Part shown: one piece after another, positions 19,201-27,591 of the stretch
Numbering within the stretch: position 1 is the stretch's first letter
Layout of the letters: every line of letters starts with the position of its first letter
Assembly (NCBI RefSeq): GCF_010672525.1
Contig: NZ_JAAHGH010000005.1
Span: forward strand, 496,672-560,671
Length of the DNA stretch: 64,000 nt
Direction: 5' to 3'
Origin: Okeania sp. SIO2B3
Lineage (GTDB): Bacteria; Cyanobacteriota; Cyanobacteriia; Cyanobacteriales; Microcoleaceae
Notes under the pieces: model-generated
What the model was told of the DNA's origin: nothing
Database searches by the model: none
What the model saw: only the letters and a program-made list of their open reading frames with translations
Position numbers and translations under genes: made by a program

Positions 19201-20623
19201 CAAAGAGGTGAATTTACAGGTAGAAGGGAAAGAAACCTTAATTGATAAAATGATTCAGGATAAGCTTTCTGACCCAATGAAACATCTAATTAATAATGCC
19301 ATAACTCATGGAGTTGAAACACCTCAACAACGTTTAACAGCAGGTAAGTCTCGTAAAGGTAAAATCACAATTCGTGCTTTTCACCAAGGTAATCAAACCG
19401 TGATTTCGGTGGCAGATAATGGAGCGGGAATTAATCCCGAAAAAGTAAAGAAAAAAGCGATAGAAAAAGGTGTAATTACTCAACAACAAGCTCAGGGGAT
19501 GTCTAACATTGATGTTTATGATTTGCTCTTTCATCCGGGTTTTAGCACAAAAGATAAGGCTGATAATTTTTCAGGTCGTGGAGTTGGGTTAGATGTAGTG
19601 AAAACTAATTTAACTGAAATTCGAGGTACTATTTCTATTGACTCTACTATTGGTAAGGGTACAATGTTTACAATTCGCTTACCTCTGACTTTGAGTATCT
19701 CAAAAGCATTATGTTGTATTAGCGATCGCTCCTGGATTGCTTTTCCTATGGATGGGGTAGAAGATATGATTAAAGTGTCTAAAGAGGATATTAAAACAGG
19801 AGAAAACGAGGAAAATTATATAGAATGGCGTGGCTCAAAGTTGCCTTTCCGTCACTTACGAGAGCTGCTGATTTATAATCGTCATCTTCGTCGCGGTAAT
19901 GTGTATGGTATGAATGCTGAGGAAGATATGATTTCAATTGTTGTTTTGCGCTCTGCTTCTGCTGGCATATTTTTGGCGGTGCAAGTCGATCAAGTTTTAG
20001 AGCAACAGAAGGAAATTGTAATTAAACAACTAGAGGGTCCTATACCTAAACCTATTGGTATTGCTGGAGCAACAGTTTTAGGAGATGGTAATATTGTAGC
20101 GATCGCAGATGTCATTGAATTAATTAACCTAGCAACAGGAAGACTACGCCGAGATGAGGGTAATATGTGGTCATCTAGCGAAGAAGATGAGGCATCTTTG
20201 CCTATGCACCAAAAGAGTGAGTTAACAGTATTAATTGTTGATGACTCAATTACAGTCCGTGAATTGTTATCCATGACATTTAGTAAAGCTGGTTATCGAG
20301 TTGAACAGGCAAGGGATGGTAAGGATGCCTGGGAAAAAATGCGCGCAGGTTTACCGTGTGATTTGGTATTCTGTGACATTGAAATGCCTCGGATGGATGG
20401 CTTCGAGTTATTATCTCGGATGCAAAAAGATGCTAATTTGAATACTTTACCTGTGGCGATGTTGACATCTCGTGGTGCAAAAAAACACATGGAAATGGCA
20501 TTTGAGTTGGGAGCAAAGGGGTACTTTACCAAGCCATATATTGAAGAGAAGCTATTAGAAGGGGCGGTTAGTATACTAGAAGGTAAAGCTGTTGGAGATG
20601 TATTAAGCGGTGGTGGTCATTGA
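16211..20623 (+). CDS. hmpE: Hybrid CheA-type histidine kinase of the hmp system
   Basis: A hybrid kinase of 1470 residues. Domains in order: an HPt with the phospho-His in FRAAHSVKGG (His52); a very long acidic linker (about 270-830) with many D-L-x-x-L-F/L repeats; the dimerisation helices (TVKVPAKQLDNLSNLVGELV); the ATPase with N-box KHLINNAITHG, G1 ADNGAGI, F-box FHPGFSTK and G2 SGRGVGLDVV; a CheW-like domain; and a C-terminal receiver with phospho-Asp in CDIEMPRMDGFE and Lys in YFTKPY. It autophosphorylates and feeds HmpB and HmpA. I prefer the ATG at 16211 (MQIEQTEQ) over a TTG 39 bases upstream, because homologues begin close to the HPt. It closes the hmp series. Confidence 0.93.
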   Translation: MQIEQTEQTKKIIRYFIEEAKDHFNTIEHGILNLPNTIADQELLSELFRAAHSVKGGAAMLGINSVRNIAHRLEDSFKILRETSIEVDNKLESLFLSVLDTLQELLEQLSNSGLTEKEEKTKLEKLEPVFQELEEHLDDLAGETKGIIVGKIPSFSGEKQSFFMAEVSEKMREMLLLFKQNDDASTRNKLKNICIFLADKGKQDPVSSNWLELIEVIDKAIANTENSYYTLAHNIIKNLKQAQELIIDNREQEIVIDENLKALTKNSEYINQNIGEIDMLNETNNQQNPTNINEGINNRNDILTKKEESIDDWFNSLEATEIDNNNYDLLGDRQEVRQGPEVGVKELNSLADLFEGETPELDSSWEEEEILDQGNVEAGELKISEIDSDDSGDLSDLLFDVNEVVQSSKIKNHNEFSFLTPVDEDLSDLFSKSTEKTLQNQSNVNKQNTNLKLDNSKAKQTEDLDNLFNAINEGDLAALEDVKNSENYWNSQVDSPKNNPQKNIKPIPQKTNKKSQLDEDFSDLLAIQDEEKEIKNDVKVENNQSQIQTKNDLNSKVADLEALFEDLEIVNEQQENQIESEDLTSSFPQLFDREDLELSYSQKSINVEQVNWEDEHNDLNSLFNDPNLDFINLDSNESLDSLIESNNENETQENSELSVNIEDLWPTAEKPETVVDDVDLNKLLDDVVSETTSVESERNQQLTVKNQIESEDYKFIELEAILNGEKLDNYNIFVQLEKLLNGTEINSKLKSKTAVVEKTPPSDEAASITKQPPEEDPFSDLDKLLETPNIDTYKSSGASTTNTPRRNRRPPEQTVKVPAKQLDNLSNLVGELVVNRNSLEQGQERMRQFLDNLLHQVMLLSDAGQRMHDLYEKTLLERAIWDSRQGHHSTQTSNLSNKATDKISGKRKFDDSLDLDRVENFTPFHLLAQETIEYIVRVRESSSDIEFLVDDAEKVTRILRQVTTQLQEGLNKARMIPFSQTVQLLPRAVRDISMECGKEVNLQVEGKETLIDKMIQDKLSDPMKHLINNAITHGVETPQQRLTAGKSRKGKITIRAFHQGNQTVISVADNGAGINPEKVKKKAIEKGVITQQQAQGMSNIDVYDLLFHPGFSTKDKADNFSGRGVGLDVVKTNLTEIRGTISIDSTIGKGTMFTIRLPLTLSISKALCCISDRSWIAFPMDGVEDMIKVSKEDIKTGENEENYIEWRGSKLPFRHLRELLIYNRHLRRGNVYGMNAEEDMISIVVLRSASAGIFLAVQVDQVLEQQKEIVIKQLEGPIPKPIGIAGATVLGDGNIVAIADVIELINLATGRLRRDEGNMWSSSEEDEASLPMHQKSELTVLIVDDSITVRELLSMTFSKAGYRVEQARDGKDAWEKMRAGLPCDLVFCDIEMPRMDGFELLSRMQKDANLNTLPVAMLTSRGAKKHMEMAFELGAKGYFTKPYIEEKLLEGAVSILEGKAVGDVLSGGGH

Positions 20624-20637
20624 TTTTAATATTGGGA

Positions 20638-20745
20638 GGCAACAGGCAACAGGGGACAGGCAACAGGGGACAGGGGACAGGGGGAACCACCCCTAACCCA
20701 ACCCACCCCCGCCCCTCCCTGGAGGGGAGCCAGGAGGGGAATATC
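20638..20745. repeat. ACAGGGG-type heptads and GC-rich palindrome repeat
   Basis: GGCAACAGGGGACA-type units run from about 20638 to 20684, followed by a copy (20690-20741) of the dispersed palindrome with CCCACCCC and CCTCCCTGGAGGGG blocks found at four other places in the window. The open frame across it is repeat-derived. The remaining bases to 20896 hold no gene. Confidence 0.7.
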
Positions 20746-20896
20746 AAGAAAGATTTGACAATGGCGCATCGGTTGGAACATTTTTTTATACCGAACCCGA
20801 GGTAATTTTATATTATATCAAATCTGTTTGCTTCGGAGTAATATAGTTGCGTAGATCATTATACAATTTGTAGGGGTAATTAACAGCTTGACATAA

Positions 20897-22265
20897 TCTA
20901 TGATTATCTAGTATATTCTATGATTATCTATATTTTATTTTATGCTACTAGGATTCAAAACGGAGTTACACCCAAATAACCAACAAGAAACCTTGCTAGC
21001 TAAACACGCAGGTGTGGCTCGCCATGCCTGGAATTGGGGATTATGGCTAACTAGAAACATTCTTAATCACAATTCCAATAATCCTTCAGGTAAACTTAAA
21101 TTCCCCACTGCAATTGACCTTCATAAACTATTAGTAGCAATGGTTAAACCTAATAACTATTGGTATTATGAAGTATCTAAAACAGCGCCTCAATATGCTT
21201 TGAGATATTTATCATCAGCTTGGAAACGTTGCTTTAGTAAAGTGTCTGGTCAACCTAAATTCAAGAAAAAAGGTAGGGATGATAGTTTTACTTTAGATGG
21301 CTCAATTACGGTCGGCTTTAATCACATAAAATTACCGAGAATTGGATGGGTTAAAACCTTTGAAATATTACCAGACAATGTTACTCCCAAGTCAGTAACT
21401 ATTAGTAGAAAAGCTGATAGATGGTTTGTCAGTTTCGCTCTGAGACTCAGCTTCCATAAATACTGAGAAATCTGTAGATGTAGTTGGTGTAGATTTAGGT
21501 ATAAAATCTCTAGCTACGTTATCTACTGGTGAAGTATTTGTTTGCGTTTGCGTAGCATCCCGTAGGGAAGCATTCCGAAGGAAAGGCGCTAAGTCTTACC
21601 GAAAGTTAGAATCTAAATTATCACGACTGCAATACCTCAACAGACATAAAACTAAATTTTCTAATAATTGGAAAAAATCTCAACTTAAGATAGCTCAGTT
21701 ACAAGGGCAGGATAGCCAATATCAGGAAAGATACATTGCATAAACTGACTACCTATCTAGCTAAAAACCACAACCCACCCCCATCCCCTCCCGGGAGGGG
21801 AGCTAGAGGGGTGGGTGAAGACCTAAATGTATCAGGAATGATGGCAAATCACAAGCTAGCTAAGGCTGTTGCTGACATGGGTTTTTATGAATTTCGTAGA
21901 CAGGCGCGAGTACAAGTGTGAGTTATTAGGTTGCTGAGTTAATCATCGTTGATAGATGGTTTCCTAGTTCTAAAACTTGCAGTAGGTGTGGAACTGTTAA
22001 AGAGTCTCTATTGTTATCAGAGCGCGTTTTTAATTGCGAACACTGCAATTTAAGTTGTGATCGAGATTTGAATGCAGCATTAAATTTAGCTATGGCGGGC
22101 AGTTTGCTCCGCAACGCTAGCGCGTTTCGCGCCAGCGTTGCGTTACGCCAGTTTTGCGAAGCAAAAGCAAACGTCCGTGTCAGCTTGTGGACTGGACAAC
22201 GCCGACGTTGCCAGATAGAAGCAAGAATAGAACAGATAATCATAGATTTATATAGATTATCGTAG
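20897..22265 (+). pseudogene. tnpB: IS200/IS605-type tnpB, broken by indels and at least three repeat insertions
   Basis: From ATG 20942 the frame gives the TnpB N-terminus (MLLGFKTELHPNNQQETLLA) for 174 residues. Later family blocks appear in changing frames: VVGVDLGIKSLATLSTGEVF (about 21480), HKLTTYLAKNH then EDLNVSGMMANHKLAKAVAD (21736-21880), the zinc ribbon TCSRCG and CEHCN, and CDRDLNAALNLAM (22030-22094). Breaks include a hairpin repeat at about 21545-21590, the GC-rich palindrome at about 21770-21818 splitting AKNH from EDLNV, a hairpin CGCAACGCT/AGCGTTGCG at about 22112-22145, and several single-base indels. TCTATGATTATCTA at 20897 and 20917 recurs inverted at 22234-22246, probably marking the element ends. 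TTGACA and TATATT boxes lie 30-50 bases before the ATG. Confidence 0.88.
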
Positions 22266-22633
22266 GTTTCTAAGAACAGCGTTAACGTAGTAGACTGACA
22301 CACCTAAAACTGTGCACTCTTATTTTTGTTTCTAGGTGTCTTTTTCTCCCCATCTCCCCATCTGGCCATCTCCCCATCTAACGCACCATTTTAGCTGTGT
22401 CGGTCCAGTAATTATGCCCTAGCTAATAGCCATTAGCCCCTACTTGACAAAAATTACGTTTGTCAGAGATAATTGGAGATTGTGTGTCTAAATCCTGCTC
22501 GGACCAGGTTCAGACATAATAAAAGCTGGTAAATAAATCAAGGCATTTGCCCATTTTAACTAACTACAATACCATTTAAGGTATTAGTGTTAGAACCAGC
22601 TACCTGTACGGCAAACCTATCAACACAAATTTA
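22266..22633. other. Gap and leader before rplU
   Basis: CCCCATCT-type units at about 22346-22378, then about 250 bases leading into rplU with no gene seen. The leader contains TACCATTTAAGGTATTA, an imperfect hairpin at about 22571-22587. A promoter for rplU-rpmA must lie here. An autoregulatory leader is possible but not shown. Confidence 0.4.
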
Positions 22634-23146
22634 ATGAGTTACGCAATTATTGAAACAGGTGGAAAACAACTGAGGGTAGAAGCAGGTCGCTTTTACGATA
22701 TTGACCTTCTACAAGCAGCGGAGGGAGATCAAGTTTCTCTGGATAATGTACTTCTAGTTCAACATGAGGGAGATGTTCATATTGGTCAACCTCTTGTAGA
22801 AGGTGCTCTTGTCGAAGGCACGGTGATGAGACACTTGCGGGGCAAAAAAATTATTGTCTACAAAATGCGGCCTAAAAAGAAAACTCGTAAGAAAAGGGGA
22901 CATCGCCAAGAACTTACTCGTCTAATGATTGACTCCATAAGTATTAATGGCAAAGTATTAACAGCAGTAGAATCTCAGACTTCGGTTACAGAAGTAACTC
23001 CAGAAGCAAGTGAAACTGTTACAGAAACAGCAACTGAAGCTACAGAAATTCAAGAATCAGTAGAAACTATTAGCGAGCAAGCTTCAGAAACTACAGCAGA
23101 AGTTGAAAATGTATCTGAAGAAAAACCAGAAAATCAGGCAGAATAA
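22634..23146 (+). CDS. rplU: 50S ribosomal protein L21, with long acidic C-terminal extension
   Basis: L21 binds 23S rRNA in the large subunit. The conserved core spans residues 1-105: [56 protein letters not shown], then LTRLMIDSI. About 60 more residues follow, rich in Thr, Glu, Val and Ser and ending [13 protein letters not shown]. Bacterial L21 usually stops near 103 residues, so the tail is an addition; it lacks hydrophobic clusters and is probably disordered. rpmA follows after 40 bases, the standard rplU-rpmA operon. Confidence 0.97.
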   Translation: MSYAIIETGGKQLRVEAGRFYDIDLLQAAEGDQVSLDNVLLVQHEGDVHIGQPLVEGALVEGTVMRHLRGKKIIVYKMRPKKKTRKKRGHRQELTRLMIDSISINGKVLTAVESQTSVTEVTPEASETVTETATEATEIQESVETISEQASETTAEVENVSEEKPENQAE

Positions 23147-23186
23147 GTATAGAAGTTATTATACATAATAAAATTTGGAGGAAATT

Positions 23187-23474
23187 ATGGCTCATAAGAA
23201 AGGTACTGGTAGTACTCGTAACGGTCGCGACTCTAATTCCCAGAGATTAGGTGTTAAACGCTTTGGTGGTCAAGTTGTTAAAGCGGGTAATATTCTTGTC
23301 AGGCAACGTGGTAGCAAATTCCATCCAGGCAATAATGTTGGTGTCGGTACTGACTATACTTTATTTGCTTTAGTTGAGGGTGTAGTGACTTTTGAAAGAA
23401 AAGGTAAAAGTCGGAAAAAAGTGAGCGTTTATCCAGTAACTCAAGAGACTAATGTCGCAGTTGCTGAAGCTTAA
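23187..23474 (+). CDS. rpmA: 50S ribosomal protein L27
   Basis: L27 sits near the peptidyl transferase centre. The 95-residue product begins [17 protein letters not shown], which is the universal start, and continues [22 protein letters not shown]. The ATG at 23187 follows GGAGG at good spacing, so the in-frame TTG 12 bases upstream was not used. The tail ([21 protein letters not shown]) is slightly longer than in E. coli, as in other cyanobacteria. Second gene of the rplU-rpmA operon. Confidence 0.98.
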   Translation: MAHKKGTGSTRNGRDSNSQRLGVKRFGGQVVKAGNILVRQRGSKFHPGNNVGVGTDYTLFALVEGVVTFERKGKSRKKVSVYPVTQETNVAVAEA

Positions 23475-23508
23475 ACAGTTTTGATAAGTGTCTATTTTTA
23501 AGGCTTTG

Positions 23509-23680
23509 CTGGCGGGAATTCCCGCACTTTAATCTTCGATTCAGTGCCGTATGGAAAAGCCAGAAAATGGCGTACTGAATCGAGACAGGGGGAGGACATC
23601 ACCTCTGTATAAACTGCAACTCCTTTGTGGGTTGAAGAATCCTGCGTTGTCGCTCAAGTGCAACGTCGGGAGTATCTCAA
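23509..23680 (+). ncRNA. Structured RNA-like element, candidate orphan omega/HEARO-type RNA (copy A)
   Basis: The segment has nested pairing: GCGGGAATTCCCGC, GATTCAGT/ACTGAATC around CCGTATGGAAAAGCCAG, and an ACAG/CTGT stem around GGGGGAGGACATCACCT, then TTGAAGAATCC and CAACGTCGGGAGTAT. A second copy with the same blocks in the same order lies on the minus strand at 26363-26606. The GGGGGAGGAC core and stem order recall the HEARO/omega RNAs of IscB-family elements, but no IscB or TnpB gene is attached. If so, its guide would come from the bases just 5', between the rpmA stop and 23509. The family name is recall, not a search result. Confidence 0.45.
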
Positions 23681-23689
23681 GGCGTTGCT

Positions 23690-24010
23690 GATTTGAGGTA
23701 TGATATCCTCAGATAAGAGGGGGAGCAAAAAACTTTCTCCTTCTACCCCTGTTTCAAAGGTAAGTGCCTTTTTGGGAGCTTTAAAAAGTGCAAATTTTTC
23801 AGCTATTGATGCTCATGCGTGTTAATATTTTAGGCTCATAGTTGGGCAGAAAAATCCCAAATTGACATTCGTCTATCTAGCAAAATTCAATTTCTATAGC
23901 AGGGAACAGGGAACAGGGAACAGAGGTGCACCAAGCAAGTAGAAAAATACTCTCATCTCCCCATCTTCCCATCCCCCCATCTCCCCATCTCCCCATCTCC
24001 TCCTCTGTTT
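23690..24010. repeat. Mosaic of small repeats after copy A
   Basis: 23691-23760 (GGCGTTG, GAGGTATGATATC, ATAAGAG, AAAAAACTTTCTCC) matches 34876-34955. TTTTCAGCT ... GCTCATAGTTGGGCA (about 23798-23860) matches the inside of the element at 50413-50608. GGGAACA heptads lie at about 23902-23922 and CCCCATCT units at about 23957-24000. No gene is seen up to the next start. Confidence 0.6.
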
Positions 24011-24285
24011 TTAAATAGATCCGTTTAGGGGTTCTATAGAATGTCTTATATTATACCAGTATCAGGAAAGGTGAGGATATATCAAAAACTTAAAACTCAG
24101 ACAACACAAGATTTTTTAGTTCTTTAGTCCTTCCTTCTGCTATTCAGCCAAAAACAAGATATTTTTCGATCGCTAATTTAAGTGGACATGATATAATTTC
24201 AGTTGGATTAGAGAATTAGTAGTCATGCATAGTAATAGTTAACTATAAATCATCGCATTATTCTAGGCATAAAATTTTTCCTTTT

Positions 24286-24299
24286 AAGGAGATAAAAAA
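24286..24299 (+). promoter_or_regulatory. Ribosome binding site deciding a TTG start
   Basis: AAGGAG (24286-24291) lies 8 bases before TTG 24300. No ATG is nearer to the lipoprotein signal, so this site supports TTG initiation for the TAXI protein. Confidence 0.7.
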
Positions 24300-25877
24300 T
24301 TGCATATATTTACTAAATTATCAACTGCTATATATCCTCATCATAAGCTACCTAGTAAATTAATAGGAATAGGAGGTATATTTTTATGGGCGATCGCATT
24401 AACGAGTTGCACTACTCAACGCTACAGTCTCACCCTTTCTAGTGGTGCTAATGGAGGTGCTTATGAGAATATAGGCAGGCAAATAGTAACTTCAGCTCGT
24501 GAAGTAGGGAAAATAAAAGTCCGCGATAATTATGATTCCTACGGTTCGCAACAAAACCTCAAACGCCTACTCAATGGAGAAGCGGACCTTGCTCTAGTTC
24601 AACTAGATGTGGCCAGTGAAGCAATGAAAATGGGCAAAGTCCAAGCAATAGCTGTTCTTGCCCATGAATATTTACACCTAATTACACAATCTGACTCAGA
24701 GATCGATACTTTTACTGACCTTGACGGAAAGCGAGTCATTTTTGGTGCTCCGGAAAGCGGTATTTACTTCACTGCTAGACGACTATTTAGTGCCACAAAT
24801 CTAAACATTATTGAAGCGAATATTGATATCAGAGAAGGATTAGATAAACTGAAACAGAAAGAAATAGATGCTTTCGTCTATGTTGGTCCGGTGGGAAGCA
24901 GTAAGAAAATTCAAGCAGAGCTAGCAAAACCTCCCTTGCTCAGGTTAGTTCCGATATCAACTGCCTTTATTAACTACTTAACTATTCAATTTCCAGAATC
25001 ATATCAAAGTGCAACTATGCCAAAGGGTAGTTATATTCCTCTACCACCAATACCTAAGGAAGATTTGCCTACTATTTCTACTGCTGCTGCTTTGGTAACT
25101 CGTCCTGATGTCAGTAAGGAAAAAATTGCTCTTTTAACTTGGTCAATTATCTCATCTTCTCGACAATACTCATTATTTTACCCAGAGCTTGCTAACGGAA
25201 ATGCTCGCTCTTTATTACAGGGTGGGTTGGTATATCTTCATCCTGGTTCCCAGCAAGCATTTGAGCAAGGTGACCCCAGACAAGTTTGGATGCGCTACTT
25301 GGAGGAAAACCAAGATTTACAGGCAGGTATAATTATTGTTATATCTACAGGTATTCTCGGATTTTTGTTGCGAATGTGGCGTCATAAACAGTGTCTCAAT
25401 ATGATTAAAAATAGCCGTTTAGCTCTCAGTAACATTAGTTTAAATTTAGAAGAAAATCCAATTCAAGCTCTTAAAGAAGTAGAAGAATTAAGGCAGCAAC
25501 ATAGGTCAATGTTGATTGAGGGAGATTTACCTAAAGAAGCTTATGAAAAGTTAGAAGAAATGACAAAGATGCTGGTAGAAGAATGCCGAATTTTGCAAGA
25601 AAAACAAAATCAGAAAGATATTCAAAATACCATAGAATTAATTGATGAATGGCAATCTATGTCGGAAGTATGCCCTGAAGAAGTTAAGGATAAACTGGAA
25701 AATTTAGAAGAGAAATATCGAGAAATGTTATTATCACGTCAAATTGATATTCAGACTTTCATTCATCTTACCCAACTTATTAGTCATTATGTGAATTTAA
25801 ACAATAATAATACCCATCATACTGATAATAATAACCTTACGGTTCCTTTGACAAGCTATCAATCTACTCAATCTTAA
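24300..25877 (+). CDS. TAXI-family substrate-binding lipoprotein with membrane anchor and cytoplasmic coiled coil
   Basis: The first 300 residues are a TAXI-type TRAP solute-binding domain: a lipobox LTSC (Cys37), then LTLSSGANGGAYENIGRQI, LLNGEADLALVQLDVA, LDGKRVIFGAPESGIYFTAR. After about residue 340 comes one membrane segment (GIIIVISTGILGFLLR) and a charged, coiled-coil tail of about 165 residues (EVEELRQQHRSMLIEGDL). TAXI proteins usually feed a fused DctQM permease, but no permease gene is nearby, and the C-terminal anchor plus cytoplasmic coil is more like a sensor. Start is TTG, supported by a strong ribosome site. Substrate unknown. Confidence 0.82.
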   Translation: MHIFTKLSTAIYPHHKLPSKLIGIGGIFLWAIALTSCTTQRYSLTLSSGANGGAYENIGRQIVTSAREVGKIKVRDNYDSYGSQQNLKRLLNGEADLALVQLDVASEAMKMGKVQAIAVLAHEYLHLITQSDSEIDTFTDLDGKRVIFGAPESGIYFTARRLFSATNLNIIEANIDIREGLDKLKQKEIDAFVYVGPVGSSKKIQAELAKPPLLRLVPISTAFINYLTIQFPESYQSATMPKGSYIPLPPIPKEDLPTISTAAALVTRPDVSKEKIALLTWSIISSSRQYSLFYPELANGNARSLLQGGLVYLHPGSQQAFEQGDPRQVWMRYLEENQDLQAGIIIVISTGILGFLLRMWRHKQCLNMIKNSRLALSNISLNLEENPIQALKEVEELRQQHRSMLIEGDLPKEAYEKLEEMTKMLVEECRILQEKQNQKDIQNTIELIDEWQSMSEVCPEEVKDKLENLEEKYREMLLSRQIDIQTFIHLTQLISHYVNLNNNNTHHTDNNNLTVPLTSYQSTQS

Positions 25878-25951
25878 AATAGGAGTTTGGTTTATCAACT
25901 TTAACTTTAACTTCTACAGATCTGTTTTAAGTTCCCAAGCGATTAGCTGTT

Positions 25952-26109
25952 ATATCATGTCCGGTAGCATCGGTATTGTATAGAGAAGGTAAGGAAGAAG
26001 GAAGAAGGAAGAAGGAAGAAGGAAGAAGCTTTAAGAGAAGGAAAAACCTTATATGGCGCTAAATATTTCCCCAATTTTATACACAAACGATACCAACGGA
26101 CATGATATT
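25952..26109. mobile_element. MITE-like element, family 1 (copy 1)
   Basis: TATCATGTCCGGTAGCATCG then GTATTGT at the left is matched by the inverted ACAAACGATACC-ACGGACATGATAT at the right; length about 158 bases. The inside holds five GGAAGAA-type heptads. Other copies lie at 34597-34749 and 39774-39938. The frame starting at 26102 is not a supported gene. Confidence 0.65.
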
Positions 26110-26362
26110 ATTTACCCCATTTTTGTTACCCAATAAAGTTATCTCGTCTGGAAGCAATTTTCAATGCTTAATCAGTTCATCTACTTCCCAATATCTTTTC
26201 AAGAGCACCCCACACAGAAATAATATGACACGGGAGCAAGATGCTCCCACGGTTGTGCTTTGTCAAAAAAATAATGGCAATGCACAACCATGACGATGCA
26301 CCACCACCAAGGCAGGAAAATTTTTAATCTCTTCCCTATTTTCCTATGTAATAGATGTGGTT

Positions 26363-26606
26363 ATTGACATACTCCCGACGTTGCGCATAGCGCGATAACG
26401 CGGGATTCTTCAGTCATGAAAAAAAATGACCGCTGTTTTAACAGAGGTGATGTCCTCCCCCTGTGTTGACGTTGATAATAACATGCATACCTCCTAGCTT
26501 GTCAAGGATATAGGAAGGTTTTATTTGTGGAGGTATCCGACTGTTGGCCCTGGCTTTCCCATACGACGCTCCCCTGACCGGAGAGCGCGGGACTTCCCGC
26601 CAGGGA
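26363..26606 (-). ncRNA. Structured RNA-like element, candidate orphan omega/HEARO-type RNA (copy B)
   Basis: On the minus strand the order is GGCGGGAAGTCCCGC, GCGTCGTATGGGAAAGCCAG, a variable arm with GATACCTCC/GGAGGTATGC, the core ACAG-GGGGAGGACATCACCT-CTGT identical to copy A (26441-26464), an arm GCGGTCA/TGACTGAAG, then AATCCCGCG and CAACGTCGGGAGTATGTCAA. The matched helices with differing loops argue for a conserved RNA fold. Its 5' side abuts the end of the upstream minus-strand Uma2 gene, so a guide would be copied from that gene's tail. No IscB or TnpB gene follows it. Confidence 0.5.
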
Positions 26607-26608
26607 AG

Positions 26609-27211
26609 TTAACCCCAAACTTCTGTCAAATCTAAAACAAATCCAGGCAATACATCTTCCCCAGATAAACTATTAGGATTTTCCAATATTTCTACTTCCC
26701 TATTTTGGCGATAAATCTCTACTTGCCGATTTTTACTGTCAATTAACCAACCTAATTTTGCACCATTTGATTGATACTCTTTCATCTTTTTCTGTAACTC
26801 GGAAATAGTATCATTTTTAGAACGTAATTCTACTACAAAATCAGGACATAAAGGGGCGAAAGTTTCTTTTTGTTCCGTAGTCAAACTATCCCATCTTTCC
26901 TGTTTTACCCAAGCTGCATCGGGAGAACGACTACTACCATTAGGCAGATGAAAACCACTAGAAGAATCAAAAGTTTTCCCCAGTTTTGTTTGATGGTTCC
27001 ATAACCAAAGTTGTCCTGTAATACTTGAGTTACGATTTCCGGTACCGCTTCCTGTTGGTGCCATAACAATTAATTCTCCTTTGGCAGTTCTTTCTAATTG
27101 TAAATCTCGGTTAACCAGTGCTAGCTCAACAAATTGTTCGTGAGTAATTTTGAGATTAATTTCTTTGGGAATATTAACAGCTATTGTCTGAATTAAATTA
27201 GTTGTAACCAT
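26609..27211 (-). CDS. Uma2 family (DUF820) nuclease-like protein
   Basis: A 200-residue Uma2-type protein of the PD-(D/E)XK fold. Visible family blocks: the helix ITHEQFVELALVNRDLQLER, GELIVMAPTGSGTGNRNSSI, the Asp motif RSPDAAWVKQERW, PDFVVELRSKNDTISELQKKM (Glu-x-Arg/Ser-Lys), and WLIDSKNRQVEIYRQN. Such genes are greatly expanded in cyanobacteria and linked with mobile DNA; their substrate is unknown. The active-site pattern Asp ... Glu-x-Lys looks only partly canonical (ELRSK). A complete gene; the stop lies three bases from the structured RNA element. Confidence 0.88.
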   Translation of the reverse strand: MVTTNLIQTIAVNIPKEINLKITHEQFVELALVNRDLQLERTAKGELIVMAPTGSGTGNRNSSITGQLWLWNHQTKLGKTFDSSSGFHLPNGSSRSPDAAWVKQERWDSLTTEQKETFAPLCPDFVVELRSKNDTISELQKKMKEYQSNGAKLGWLIDSKNRQVEIYRQNREVEILENPNSLSGEDVLPGFVLDLTEVWG

Positions 27212-27591
27212 AATTTTTTACCCTTGCTGAAAATAATGATAGAGTCTTTTATCCAATTTTAAAGAAGCGGTCAGCACTCAGCAGATTTTTTTTGAGACAC
27301 TGTTGTTTACGGAGCATTTCGGAACGGAAAGCAATCTCAAGTCCTAGTTTTTGGTACCTCATGCGTAAGTCCTGATATTATATTGTACCAAAGTGGAAAA
27401 AATATTGTTATATTCAATTTTTAATGGTGGTGCATTGTCATTATTTTTGTTACGAGGCATAGTAGTGGGAGGATCTTGCTCCCGTGCTTAGAAATTTTCG
27501 TGCCTCGTGCGTAAGTCCTGATAATATATGTTGATAATTCTATAATTACTTCAATCTCCCCTACTCCCCTACTGAAAAATCTGATTTTTCA

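Larger units (their letters stand above)
26222..27500. repeat. Inverted repeat pair around the Uma2 gene
   Basis: ACGGGAGCAAGATGCTCCCA with a tail (AAAAATAATGGCAATGCAC) at 26230-26310 recurs inverted and about 75% identical at about 27423-27488. The pair brackets copy B of the structured RNA and the Uma2 gene, about 1.2 kb. TGCGTAAGTCCTGAT, which occurs twice at about 27363 and 27507, adds a further direct repeat. Confidence 0.55.

Noticed and set aside
20620-20805. 61-codon frame after hmpE
   Set aside because: Consists of heptads and the GC-rich palindrome translated.
26102-26293. 63-codon frame
   Set aside because: Starts in a MITE end and runs into a dispersed repeat; no family features.
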